Below are positions 11,564 through 23,343 of a stretch of 64,000 nucleotides of DNA, piece by piece. The stretch comes from Calocera cornea HHB12733. Taxonomy: Eukaryota > Basidiomycota > Dacrymycetes > Dacrymycetales > Dacrymycetaceae. Numbering within the stretch: position 1 is the first letter of the stretch; each line of letters opens with the position of its first letter. Where the stretch lies: contig KV423923.1 in the NCBI GenBank assembly GCA_001632435.1, forward strand, positions 136,281 through 200,280. Reading direction: 5' to 3'. Position numbers and translations under genes: made by a program. The notes beneath the pieces are model-generated. The model made no database searches and was not told where the DNA came from. It was given only the letters and a program-made list of their open reading frames with translations.

Positions 11564-12118
11564 ATGCAGGGATTCAGAACTGCATCGTCCCCTTTGTTGT
11601 CCGAGCTATGTCAACTTCGGATCATAATGGAAGAAGAGCGACATGCCCTGCGCCTTCGGCATGAGGAGCAGTGGGTCGCTGTCAGCGTCGGTGATCCTGC
11701 CTCTCTTAGGTCCGACATTCTCCGGACCATCACTCGTCTCCAAGATCTCTTATCTAGAACGTCTCACGGTTTGGGTTTGTTGTCATGTTCAGCCACTCTC
11801 CGGACTAGGTCATTTACCATTGGGTTAGGTCATGGTCGTTTCCCGGGTTATACTTCCACGTCCCCTTCGCTCATCGAGCAGTTCCGAGCCTGCGCGCAAA
11901 AGATCCACGATGCCGTTCTATCCGACGAGAGGGGATCATGCCCAGCCTTTGAACGGCGCTTTCCTCTGTGCGGAGGTTATGATTCAGCAGATGTCATTGG
12001 CGAACATCATGCGTTATTATTGAGGCAAGAGCAAGAACAGAGGGAGCTCTATCAAAGATTTCTGGTAGATTTGCGACCTCTAGAAGCACGCCTGTCACTT
12101 AGTGTATCTGGCGTATAG
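11564..12118 (+). CDS. Small uncharacterised, partly coiled-coil protein
   Basis: A single open exon of about 184 codons from ATG 11564 (MQGFRTASS) to TAG before 12119. It is Leu/Arg/Glu-rich with helical stretches, including LLRQEQEQRELYQRFLVDL near the C-terminus that could form a coiled coil. There is no signal peptide, membrane segment or known motif. It follows the integrase gene on the same strand and is convergent with the next gene. I do not recognise it; short introns or an earlier start are possible. Confidence 0.35.
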   Translation: MQGFRTASSPLLSELCQLRIIMEEERHALRLRHEEQWVAVSVGDPASLRSDILRTITRLQDLLSRTSHGLGLLSCSATLRTRSFTIGLGHGRFPGYTSTSPSLIEQFRACAQKIHDAVLSDERGSCPAFERRFPLCGGYDSADVIGEHHALLLRQEQEQRELYQRFLVDLRPLEARLSLSVSGV

Positions 12119-12438
12119 ACCCACTGTGAAGTCACGCAGGTGCGCATAAACGCAGGCTATCTTCTTGTGTCCAGTGATCAACATTCCACCACGCCCGATG
12201 TGGGGGAGAGCGTCTCAACTTCGTGACCAGCACGCCCGACTCCGACATAATCTGCCCCATTTGGATGCGCGGCTTCCATTTGCACCCGTGACCCGCCTCC
12301 GCTTTGTTTCCAGTTGGTCTGCTTTGGGCGCCGCGCAGCCACCGGCTGTTTGTATGCATGGGATTACAACATGTGTTGTACAGTATCAATGGACATCCTT
12401 CCACTTTGTTCAGGTTAACCGATACCATCGCAGCCCTT

Positions 12439-15001
12439 TCAGGTATTGCTTGCCACCCTCCGTAGTAGCAAGACACATGTTCGTTCGAGTGCGGCGATAA
12501 GCTCTCTCTCGTCTTCTGTTGACAGGCCCAACGGCCAACATCCGTAGAAGTCCCCCAATCCGTCGCACGTAATCGGTCTAACATTGGGAGCAAGATCCAC
12601 CCAACGGCATGTTGCGCAGTCTGTGGCGCTACCTACTGGAGGGCGCCAGCAGCCCTGCATTGAGGATCAGTAACCTTTCGTTGTCTTAATGGGTTATCCT
12701 TACTTGTAGGGTTGACAATGTTTCAGGCCTTCCGAGCAGCTGACGGTACAGATCACACCGCCCGTCCTCATGACAGCACGGTCCGGTGCAGAGTACAGTA
12801 CATCTGTTCAGCCTTCGCACAGCCGACAGGACCGACTGCGGGTGGATGCGTTGTATCGTACCAAGATCTGTGCCGTCAACTAGCATCTTCGCGATTATGT
12901 GTTCCGCTCGTTCCGTGATGCCTGCTTCGCGGGATAACGAGGCTAGATACCTAGCCCGCAAGTCTGAGGTCCACATGTTCCCTCTTCTCCGATGCCACTG
13001 TCCTTCGAGGAGAACGCAGGACGGCGTCATTTCACGGACATCCTGTGGTAGACGGAAGTATGTTGAGGCGACCATGTCGGCGGCTTGAGGATACGTCGTT
13101 ATCTGCTCCAGATGTCGAGCCAAGGCTACTGCAACATCACAGCATGTCTTGCTTGATGCTACGACGCCCGACCGGGTGTTGTCCTGCATCCTGGTACAGA
13201 CTGAGGGATAATGACCATATCAGTGTCCATCCGGATGCGACCCATCATGCCATACGTACACGTCTCCGAGGACACGGTGCCTGGCGAGCTTCAGTTTCAC
13301 AAAAGCAACATTGGAGTTCAAACTTGACTCACCACTCCCTTCATTCAGCCAGGCCCGCAGCCCCACTGCGTCGGACTGCAAGAGCTCTTGAAAAATTCCG
13401 AAATATTCCACGGGCCGCGGCAAATCGCCGTTCCCCCACTCAACAGAGCTCCACAAGATCTGCAAATGAACACATAGCGCAATGAGTTCATATGGCATCG
13501 TCTCATGAATCGATTCATCCTTGAAGGTGTCTGGCGGGGACGCAACTGGATCTGGTCGGCCGGTGTTGTGTCGAGCCGTTCTCGTCGCCTTCCCGATTCC
13601 CATTGCCTTCCATTTTTCGACCCCCATCTCAATTTCGTCGAGAAGGTTTGCCAACATTAGTGCCCACCCCTTATATGTTGTTGGGCCGAAGACTCCAATC
13701 AGTGTCCGTCGTACATCTTGGTCTTCCGGTCCCGATCGAGGTGCGCGACCCCACGTTGCTTCCGTGCGCACGCCCTCAAACAACACCGCTTCGTCGACGA
13801 CCAAGCTCTTCCATAGACTCGCTTCGGTTCCATCGCCTCGGATCCGGGAGAGTTGATGTTGAAACTGGATGTATGACTGGGCCGCAGTCGATAAGGCAAC
13901 ATAGCGCACGTTCTCATCGGTGGATGGAATGTCGTGTTCATTTGCCCATCTGCGTAAGAGAGACTGCAGTGGCTCAGGCGTTTCTTGCTTGAGCTCGTTC
14001 AGGAATTGCTCCAGTTCTGGCAAATGGTTTAGAACCATGAACTTCGCCATTCTCCTGTTCATCGTCAATCGCGTTTCACGAGCAAGGACGGAGCCCTTAC
14101 CATCTCCAGGCTTCGAAAGCCCCACGTATGCTTGCACCCTTCTGCGGCGACAATGGGCCGGAGGCAAGAAGGCCCAGCACGTCTTCTACCATGTATTCCT
14201 TTGCCAGGCGGATGATGCACAGGCAACTACAGAGCATTAGGGATATATTGAGACATTTCACAGTCTAACTTACTTCAGATCGACATGGCGCTGAAGCTCG
14301 CCATAATCAGTTGGACGGGGTGTGATACGCCTTATGGTCCAGTCAATTGGACCCCTTTCCGCAATGTCTTCGAAGTCATGATGCTCTAGGAAACAGTGGT
14401 GAGAGGTGTTTTGGAGTCCTTCAGTGGCCTTTCAGCATACCTCCATGAAGCGTTTGTAAATCCTGGGGTGGCGAATATGGAGTCATAGTGGCAGATTCGT
14501 TCATGACTATACGGACCACCACTGGAGCTTTCTTTATCGCTAAGCGACCGGTAGTGCAGTCCAAATGATAAGGTTGGTCATGCAGTGATTGAAAGACAGC
14601 CGCGCAGCTTCGATAAAACGTCGCAACGTGGTGGGACTTGCTCATGGCTTGTCCAACTGAATGTGGCCGACATGTCGTGTCTTTCTGGTAGTGGACCTGG
14701 GGGAGTAACGCGTGGAGGTCCTGCAGCATAGTTGACAACATCGATATCGCTCCTCCAGCCGTCATTGACAGGTCATTGTAAGTAAATTGCATCGTATCCA
14801 GCTGTCCCGGCCTTTGAGTGTTGGTCGGAAATTCGGACCGTCGAGGATGGAGCGGATGACAGGAGCCACGACGCCAGCCTCGCGTCCTAGCGCAGCGCCA
14901 TAACATCGCGTGATGTTGCGGAGGCAATCCACGCGACTGGATGTGCAGGCAACAGAAGCTTGAGGCAGTGCAGATGCCGTGCGCTTCCAGATTCCAGCCA
15001 T
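12439..15001 (-). CDS. Uncharacterised Cys-containing protein of the accessory block
   Basis: Exons are linked by good splice sites. An N-terminal exon runs from ATG 15001 (MAGIWKRTAS), followed by exons carrying HHDFEDIAERGPIDW, LCIIRLAKEYMVEDVLGLL and a long helical exon (13250-14060) with WKSLVVDEAVLFEGV and YKGWALMLANLLDE. The C-terminal exons (13190-12439) have a Cys cluster, CTVLCTGPCCHEDGRC and DCATCRWVDL, suggesting metal binding. Total length is about 700 aa. No known fold is recognised. The gene lies directly downstream of the helicase on the same strand, with only about 145 bp between stop and start, so the two may work together. The exon join near 14780-14850 is unclear (intron or indel). 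Confidence 0.5.
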
Positions 15002-15145
15002 GGCCAGGGACAGGATTGAAGGACTATATAGGCGATAATGTGCAGAGACTAAGTTAACCATAAGTTAAGAATCCGTTTCTATTTTACAGTGCAGTCCGAA
15101 CGCGTGGAAGAGCTCAGACATTGCAAGAAATGTTTTGGGTGTCCA

Positions 15146-18100
15146 TCACCTGCCTTTCCCGCGAGGGGCCGTGTCCACCGGCTTCGGGTGATTTGCCGGG
15201 TCCTCGTACAAATCCACTTCATCCTCCCATTCCCTTACAACTCGATCTGTGAAAATCTTTGCATATACTGGATCAGTAAACCGATGGAAGACGAAGTCAA
15301 AGTTGCGGACCTTGCTGAACTGAAAGGATCGGCAATGGAGACCGCTGAGGCTCTTGGCCCTGGAGAACGCCGTATAGACATGTCCTAACAACATCAACAA
15401 AGAGGCAATCATGGGGAGAGCTTTCCTTACCGCTTTCCCATGCGTCTCCAACGCTTACCTCAAGGTACTCAAAACCTTGACCTTGCGAGGCATGAACAGT
15501 GATAGCGTAACCCAGATTGAGCGGGACCTGTAGGGAACCATCAGCTTCTGTCACTGTCTAGTAAGATACAGCTCATACCTGACGGCGGCAGCCAACTGCC
15601 TTCGATCGATTACATCCTTTCGGGGTGACCAGCGTATCTTTTGGCAGAACTAATACGGTTCTTGATGATAAACCGGCGATTGCATCGAATTCCACAACCG
15701 GATATCGTGCACTACCGTCATCGGCTTTGATTCTGGTAGAGTTGTCCGTTGGGCAGAGCCGAGAAGGTGCCACACAGCTAAGATCACTGCCATAACGGAT
15801 CCACTCTCGTTTGGTGAGGAAGGCGCGGACTGTTCCGAAACGACCTTTCACCAGTTCACGGTGGTCATCGAGGTTGTGCACCAGAAACACTCGAGCATTG
15901 GGCTTCAGGTTTAATATCTGTACTTCCCGTTGTTTGGCAAAGAGGCGGCGGACCCAACTGCCAAGTTTGCTCTCGGTTCCACGAATATCACGAAAATACG
16001 CGTCGGAGGCTTCATATACGACATCCACCCCGCCGAGCGAGGCAAGATGCTTGATATTGGCCATTTCGACGCCGCTTTTATGTGTATGTCTACCGAGGAG
16101 GCAGATTTGAACAATGGTCGCCGGGAAAGCCAAAGCGAAACTTACATTAGGACGGGCTGGACACCGTCTGGCAATTTCAGCTTGCGTGAAAGACCAAACA
16201 GAACGTTTTTCGACTCCTCGGACAATTTCGAGAGGCGCATTTCTTGAAGGAGTTTCAAGAATACTGGGCGTTACAAATAATCAGTGTCATAACTACTAAT
16301 GACGGTGGAGTGTGCGCCTACCTCTTTCACTTTGTCGATGAACCGTTTTGAGCATGACCGTTTTGGGAAAACAGGTTGACCACGAATCTGCTTGGAAAGC
16401 ATAGTCCCCTGTTCGGTGACCCTCATCATCCACCGGGGGAAGTTGGTAGAAGTCGCCTGAAAAGACGAGCTGGAAAGTATTTGAATGTGAGGAAGGAGTC
16501 ATCTTAAAGATGCAGGGTACACACCTGAATACCCCCAAAAGGCTTGTTGTTTCCACGCACGCGGCGAGCCACGGTATTGATATAGCTGAACAAGTCTGCG
16601 CTCATGAGAGAAACTGTGATGTGATATGAGACCAGGGTTCTGGTAAGTCTGTCAGGGAAAGACATACCCTCATCGCAGATCAACAACTTCACGTTGATCA
16701 AACGTTCTCGAGTACCCGATCTACCGTGTAGTATGCTTTGCACAACATCGGCGACAGGTTGATCTGCAAGACCGACTCCAGACCAGGAGTGGATGGTTGA
16801 CCCCCGAACAAGGAGGGCGGCGAAGTGGGTCATCGCGGTAACCGCAACGGCAGTCGGACATCCTACCCACTTCGCTTCGGCCCACTTCACGATCTCGCGT
16901 AGTAGGACCGACTTGCCAGTCCCTGCCACATGCATCTTAATTAGCTATATGTACCAATAGGCGAGAACATGGCATACCCGCGGGCCCAGTTAGGAATACA
17001 TTTGCGCCGCTCTTGACCAAGCTCATCGCGTCAAGTTGTTCGGGATCTAGAACCAGGGACGTTGCTTCTTGCACATCAGTCAAGGCATGCTCATCGGGTG
17101 AAGAGATCGGCCGATTCGCCGGTTTGCGGAGGGCTGGAGGAGGAATGGCGGCAGTTCTAGGAACCACCGTCTTCGGAGACTTCGCCTGGTCGGGGCCCAG
17201 CCTTCCAGCCAGGCTAGGTAACCCAGGTGGCTGGTGTGCCGGTTCTGCATGCATGGACCGTGATGGAAGACGCCCAAAGTCGGCGTTGGGAGGTTGACCG
17301 ACTTCAAGTTGGCGACTGTTGTTGGACTGGAGACGCACGGTCGTGGTCGTGGCGACTGGTGTGGAAATGACAGGGGTGGTGGGATGTATGACGCCACAAG
17401 GAGGACCAGCCTGCAATGTAGTTCCACGTTGTACACCAGCATCGAACCCTTTAGGGCGCTTTCGAGCGACCGCAGAGTCCGCAAGTGAAGGCGACCGAGG
17501 TCTCTTCAATTGATCGAGGAGCTGGGTCCGACGGATCACAGGTGAGGACATTGCCGGTTCAAGATCTTCATCTGGGAGAGGGTGTCCGTTGGACTGGAGG
17601 AGCACGGCCGACGCCGAGGTCGGTTGCTGAGAAACCACGGGAGGAGTACCCTTGACGAGGACGCGAGGACGTCCAGCGAGCGATGGATTATCACGTCGTA
17701 TAGCGGTAGCAATAACCTTGGTACGCTTCAGAGTAGCCGTCGACCCTGCTTCTGTAAACGAACGCAGTCTATTCTGAACACTGGGCCGGCGCGCATCAGG
17801 CGGGGGAGGGACAGCCAACAGAGGGTCCGCTTGATGGAGTGCAGAATCGGGACAAGGAGAATCTTCACGTTCATGTCGAGACCGACCATCCTGCGGTTCT
17901 TGTCGTGCAGGATCTTCTTCTCTGTCTTGCAACGGCAAGTCCCCTCCCGTCTTCGACGATGTTGCGCGATGATCCGGCTGACCGGACACTGCAGCCTTGC
18001 CAGCGCTGGGTGCGTTACGATGCCGGTCGGAAAGTACTGGCGGATCCCCGTCGATCCTAGGGGTGGGTGACAGTGATAGATTGATCTCAAGGATAGGTTT

Positions 18101-18820
18101 AGTGTAGGTGCATGGGATAGGTCCGATGTATGGGTGGGCGAGAACGTCGCGCGTTGGCGGAGGGCGAAGTTCCGGGTCCGGAGGAGGATAGACTTCACGT
18201 TCATGTCGAGACCGATCCTCCTGTGGGTCTGGTCGTGCAGGATCTTCTTCTTCATCTTGCAACGGCCTAACCCCTCCCGTCTTCGACGATGTTGCGGGAT
18301 GATCCGGCTGATCGGACGCTGCAGCCTTGCCAGCGCTGGGTGCGTTACGATGCCGGACGGAAAGTATCGGCGGATCCCCGTCGATCCTAGGGGTGGGTGA
18401 CAGTGATAGGTTGATCTTGAGGATAGGTTCAGTGTGGTCGGGTGGGATAGGTCCTAAGCGTGACTGGGCGAGATCGTCGCGCGACGGCGGACGAACAACC
18501 CAAGCTTCGGACTGCTCTACGGATATCTCGTCGGCGGCTTGGCCAACCTCTCGAGGTTGGTCCAGAGCTGGTCCGTTCTGTGTGCATACTGGTGATACAA
18601 GCGGTGTGATGCAAGGTGCAACAGCGTCCTTTGGGGGATGAACCGGCGGCTTCTTGATGACGGGGGCGATAGGGACAGGGTGCGAGGTCCAGTCGAGCGG
18701 CAACGGAAGGTGGCGATTTCGCTTGGTGAGATTCTGTTCGATGCTCTGCCGACGTGTAAGGCGTTTAGGAAGAGGCTTCGCTGCGGCTGGTATCGGGAGA
18801 TGACAATTGGATATTAGCAT
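15146..18820 (-). CDS. PIF1-type DNA helicase with a long repeat-containing N-terminus
   Basis: The C-terminal half carries a full set of SF1B PIF1 motifs, rebuilt across seven or so introns. These are Walker A GPAGTGKS (split by an intron near 16930), Walker B LLICDEVS, motif III FSGDFYQLPPV, then HRQSER, ASDAYF, VFLVHNLDD, LGYAITVHASQGQ, and VYTAFSRAKSLSGL. The gene ends at 15146. The N-terminal ~560 residues are Pro-rich, disordered and contain two copies of a 110-residue unit. PIF1 enzymes unwind DNA 5' to 3'. No HUH/Rep endonuclease is fused or adjacent, so this is not a Helitron RepHel. It is larger than host PIF1 (about 1,100 aa) and probably serves the element. The start is uncertain: MLISN at 18820 is used, with MKIHAT at 18919 as alternative. 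Confidence 0.8.
17863..18455. repeat. In-gene tandem duplication, 330-bp period, two copies
   Basis: Copy 1 (about 17863-18125) and copy 2 (about 18193-18455) are offset by exactly 330 bp and are highly similar, sharing for example TTCACGTTCATGTCGAG and CCCGTCGATCCTAGGGGTGG. The unit equals 110 codons, so the helicase frame is kept. In protein both copies contain INLSLSPTPRIDGDPP and RNAPSAGKAA. This is a recent in-frame expansion of the disordered N-terminus. Confidence 0.85.
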
Positions 18821-19052
18821 ACAGTGGTCAACATGCCAGACCAATACTAAGAAGGCCGACGACGGCAGGGATCTCAGGAACAGGGAACCCATCTGGTTCC
18901 GGGTGGCGTGGATCTTCATATTAAGGAGGTGGAAGCATGTCGACCGGACGTGCAGTCTTGATCCTGCCGACTTTCATAACTTATACTTGATATCAGTAAT
19001 CATCATTGTCCGCAAATTAAGCACGATCGAGAAGAACGAGGCTAAGCTTTTG

Positions 19053-22000
19053 ATGGATCGGCAGCTACCTCTGCACCGCCCAGTAGACCCAATTACGGCA
19101 GACGAGCTAGAACGATGCGAGGACCCATTCGTTCGTTTTAGCGAAGATGCACCTGCGACGGGCGAGAAGAGTTCGCTACGCTACCTCGTAGAACGCGGCA
19201 TTGAAGAATATGTGACGGAACACTTTAAGATATTGAAGGACTGGCAGGAGGCACGCTACGTGGGAGACAGGACAGGGATGCGGGAAGGGAGGGAGGAGCT
19301 TGCAGAGAAGATGGCCTCGATGGTGCGTGGACTGATGCTTTCCGAGAGCGACATCAGTCTAATTTTGAGTCTCAGAATCCCTTCATCAATTACTACCATA
19401 CTCTTGGGTTCCAATCCCATATGCCCAAGGTCTTGAAGGATGAAATACGCGGTGTGACCAGACTTCGATTCCACGAACACGGTCGTCGGTACGACTTCGC
19501 GCGCTCAGAAGACCTCGCCTTCTCGAAACTACCTTCAGACTTGCTGAGGGAACACCAGTGGACACGATGCTTTGCAGGGACGGAGTCAATATCGACTCTA
19601 ATGCAAGACGATGGTCAGCTCTTCTTGTGGGGGACGGTGAATGGCTCCCTGCAGCGCCTGTCGACGCCTCCCACCGAAGCATTCAGGATCCTTTCCGGAC
19701 TTCTTCTTTATTTTAATGTAGGGCAGTGTGGATCACCTCCACATCTTATGGGACGGGGCTCAGAGACGAAGATTGCTGTGGCTGCATGGCTACATGTGAA
19801 TAAAGCGCTTTGGGTAAGTGTAACATCAAATATATGCGCAATGACTGACATGCATGCAGGACGCAGCAACGAAGGCGGGACGGTTTCTGCGACTGGGAAC
19901 ATGGGTGAGCATCTTGCAGATGAAGTACTTGCAAGATGCTCGATACGCGAAATGCGCAATAAGCAAGTTCGACATCGATCTGAAGGACACCCTACTCGAT
20001 TGTCGCTTAATACCTGCATCCTTACGTCGTTACAGCCTTGGTCAGAAACCGGCGGTCTGGTATTGTATTCCCCAACGACACCAGCCGAAAATCGATGCGG
20101 CTCGATGGTGGGAGGCAGACCTGGATGATGTTATGGGTGCCACAACGACGAAAGTTCGCGCACTGCTCGACTATCAGTACGGCAAGAAGATCGTGGCGGA
20201 CAACATCGTGACACCTGAGTGGGCTGCTCACCCGTCGACATCGGAGAGCGCGGGGTTGTACTGCCACCATATGACTGACCAATTTGTAAGTTATGCTGCA
20301 TCTAAGGTATGGAAGTGTGTGCTGACGGGGTTATTTCGAAGACGTCGTACCTCCTCAGCTGCATGATGGCTGACGTGCCGCCCAGCGACACTATGATGCG
20401 ACAGTTGGACGAACGTCTGAAAGGTCTGCACCAACTCGCCAAAGCATCGGAGGTGGAATCTATTCCAGTGCCCGTCTCTTTGATACCATTCGAAGTGGTT
20501 CAAGAAGCGTCGGCGGAGAAATGCATCGCTCCACCTGAATTCAGGCGATTGTTGCTGAAGGACGAGAACGATGTGCTCAATGGGGCGGATATGCTCTCCG
20601 TAATGGTGGATCGTATCTCGGAGCTGATGCTGAAGTTGAAGGAGACAAGAGAGGAGGAAGAACGGAAATCTGTGCTGGATGAGATCCTCTTCTATGCTGT
20701 GAGTAGCGTGGGTTAACGTCGCCGTGGAACCGAGCTCAATTATTCCAGGCAATCTTTTACTCATCACATGACGAGGAATCACTGGATGGTGTCAACTTGG
20801 ATTTCCACCAATGTCTTCAAGGGGCTCTCCATGAAGCACAAATGTTGCCCATTGACTCGAAGGAAGAGGCAAGGGATAGACGGCTGGACGTTAGGACAAT
20901 CCCCAAATCGATCCGCCAAGCGTGCCGCCGAGAGTATAACTACACCGCTGCCGACCTGGCGGCCGACTTCCGGGAGCATGTGGCGAATATGGGAAGCGAA
21001 CTGGCCAGCCAGCGGGCCGCTCGGTCGACCATTTCAGTGGTCGCACCGAGTCCGGCTGAGGTAAACCATGCCCAGGCAGCTCCTACCGCGCAACAAAGTC
21101 GAATTCAAGACGATCGACAGCCTTCACCGCCGAGGACAGAGGCTAGGCTCGAACCGGTGGAGAACGGACCTCACCAGGAAGACGATGTGCCGCTGGACAG
21201 CGTGGAGAACGAACTTGCCGGGGAACACGAAGTGGAAGCGAGCAGCCAGAACGATGGTGGGTGGGGCAGCTCGATGAACGATGGCTGGGGTGGAGCGGCT
21301 GGGAGTAAAACGACACAGAGGGCAGAGCAGAGTGCTGCATCGCACATCCCAAACCCGACGGCACCCGCCCAAACGCAACTTATGGCAACGACGAATAGAC
21401 GCCAGAAAGCAACGGCCAATCCGACGGTGCAAGGAGATCGTACGATGGCCAAAGGAAGAAAAAGGACGAGCGGAAGAAAGGGAAGCGAAAACCGTGCCGC
21501 CGCGGTCACCACCAATAAAGGACGTGCCTCCAAAAAACGTGGAAGGAACGGAGAATCGATATCAGGGAAGGTACAGCAAGCCTTGCGGAGCGTGACGGAA
21601 GATCCGCAGAGGAAGGTACTGAATTGGTATTACGCCGCAGAAGAATTCGAAACCCCGATATGGATCTGCTTAGAGCTGGCCTTCCGCCGAGGGACAAAGG
21701 TGCACTACAAGCCGTCGTCGGGGGCGGCTGCGTACCACAAGTTCGACGCTGTGGTGGTCGATCCTCTTACAATCACAGCAGACCTGGTACGGGAGTGGGG
21801 ATGGATTGTGACACAATGGGAACCGACTGAATGCAGCACCTTGGTGAGCATTCTAAAGGCGGACTATGGAGGTGGAACTGACACTGCATGGCCCTCCCCT
21901 AGTACAGCCACGGACCTTATCGCTGCCGACGGTGTCAAACCACCGAGCACCCCGCAGATAAGATGAACAAATTGAAGGACGTCCACGATGATGAGGGTGA

Positions 22001-22519
22001 AGACGACGACGACGAGCGCATGGAAGACGAGGAAGACGTGACAGCATCGGTGGAGATAATACCAGGGTACCGGGTAAAGAGAATGTTTGGGCCGCCCGTA
22101 CCCCCTTCAGAGAATGAACTCGAAGAGGATGAAGACGACGGCCGCCTAGAATGGTTCGAAGCCACCGAGATATGTGATTCAAACCCCAAAAAAGACTGTT
22201 TGGGCTGCACGGAAAGGGGATATAAGTGCGGATGGTGCGCAGGTGGTATGAATAACGGTGAGTCCGACCGAGGGGAATATTACAATTCCATTACTAACTA
22301 ATGGCAGTATCAAGCAAGGAGTACGCCAAACCAACACGTCAATGGATCGCCGGGCGGAAGCCGAAACGGCTCGTAAGATGGCAACGACTGAGCCATATCT
22401 GTCGTTGGGAGAGGGAGCGTCCGCTTTCTAAGAACGAAAAGGCGAAGGTGTCCGAAGTGGAGGAAGACAAGGACTCTGAATCGGGAGAGTCTTCTGTTGA
22501 CGAAGACGGTGGATCATAG
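19053..22519 (+). CDS. Large uncharacterised protein (~1,050 aa) with C-terminal Cys cluster
   Basis: ATG 19053 (MDRQLPLHRP) opens a gene of about seven exons. Introns fit well: 19323-19369 (GTGCGT...TTTTGAG), near 19812-19858, 20286-20340, 20701-20750, 21844-21902 and 22259-22308. The N-terminal ~550 residues look globular (WTRCFAGTES, ILSGLLLYFNVG, KALWDAATKAGRFL, YSLGQKPAVWYCIP). Next comes a disordered, charged middle with RKRTSGRKG-type basic patches. Then follows a conserved-looking block, VLNWYYAAEEFETPIWI to REWGWIVTQWEPTECSTL. Joining across the 21844 intron yields YRCRRCQTTEH, then an acidic run and CLGCTERGYKCGWC, a likely zinc-binding cluster. It ends acidic at 22519. The head-to-head arrangement with the helicase gives a shared promoter region. 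I do not recognise the family; it may be a DNA-binding component of the element. Confidence 0.55.
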
Positions 22520-23343
22520 GCAGCGCACCAATTCAATGTATACTGATGGATGAGAGTAGCAACAAGACAACGACTGATAATGTTCCGCTTGCAAGATTCA
22601 GAAGATAACGCTCTCGAAAGGGCATAACACAAACTTCACGTCGGAACAGAGATACATTGCTTATCCAAACTGTGCAGCTGATTAGGCAGGAGCCACGGAA
22701 ACGGCAGCCGTGAATGAGATTGGGAGGTAGCTGCCCAACCGGGAATTACCTGTGGGTGCGGGGGAACTATAGCTGCAAGAGAAGGCCGGGTTCCCGCTAT
22801 AGAATATCGTACGATAACTATGATCGTAGGATCAGAAATATCGTAGGATAAACAATGTCGTAGGATAAACAATATCGTAGGATAACTGATATGCTCGCTC
22901 GTACGATCAAACTCACTAGTTGTTTCATGAGGCAGGACGCATGGTGGTGCACTCGGGGAGAGAACAATCCTCTCAAGAGGGATACTGCAGAAGGGCACAC
23001 CACGGCCCGTGAACTGCCAAAAGAGCCAAGGAGAAGCGACTCTTTGACGCCGACAGTGCCAGCCATCACCGTAGTGTAGAATGCGTGCACGTACCGATGT
23101 TGACTCGCTGTATGCTGACCTGACCATGTTTGTCTTTGGGCAGGCGCTCGCATGAGTACATAGCATTGTATTAGGATTACGTACGAGGCAGCGCAGAACC
23201 ATAGTGGTAGTTTCCCGGAGTTACAAAATTCAGACCGTGTGGAAGCAACTTGGGCACGTGAGCAACATAACGATCGACGCGTCCGACCCCGGCGACGCGT
23301 CCATCTCGACAGCGAGCTCACGGGTCGCGTCTATACGATCAAT
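22520..23343. other. Intergenic region carrying repeat block B
   Basis: Holds the 155-bp block at 22806-22960 and the presumed promoter of the condensin locus. Several ORFs of 60-190 codons cross it but show repetitive, low-information translations from the palindrome array and no domain. Confidence 0.5.
22806..22960. repeat. Repeat block B: five palindrome units at exact 17-bp period plus 70-bp flank
   Basis: Units begin at 22806, 22823, 22840, 22857 and 22874 (ATCGTACGAT, ATCGTAGGAT, ATCGTAGGAT, GTCGTAGGAT, ATCGTAGGAT), then TCGTACGAT at 22899 and a flank with TTGTTTCATGAGGCAGGAC and TGCACTCGGGG. The whole block aligns without gaps to 26816-26970 at an offset of 4,010 bp, with about 20 differences counted by eye. 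The two blocks are direct repeats and bracket the condensin gene. Confidence 0.85.

Noticed and set aside
15146..18820. Helitron interpretation of the PIF1 helicase
   Set aside because: No Rep/HUH endonuclease motif is fused or nearby.
19905..19919. GTGAGCATCTTGCAG read as a micro-intron in the 1,050-aa gene
   Set aside because: Fifteen nt is too short for splicing and the frame is open through it.
1280..22960. Starship- or Crypton-type element
   Set aside because: No tyrosine-recombinase (DUF3435 captain or Crypton) signature was recognised; the only recombinase seen is a DDE integrase.
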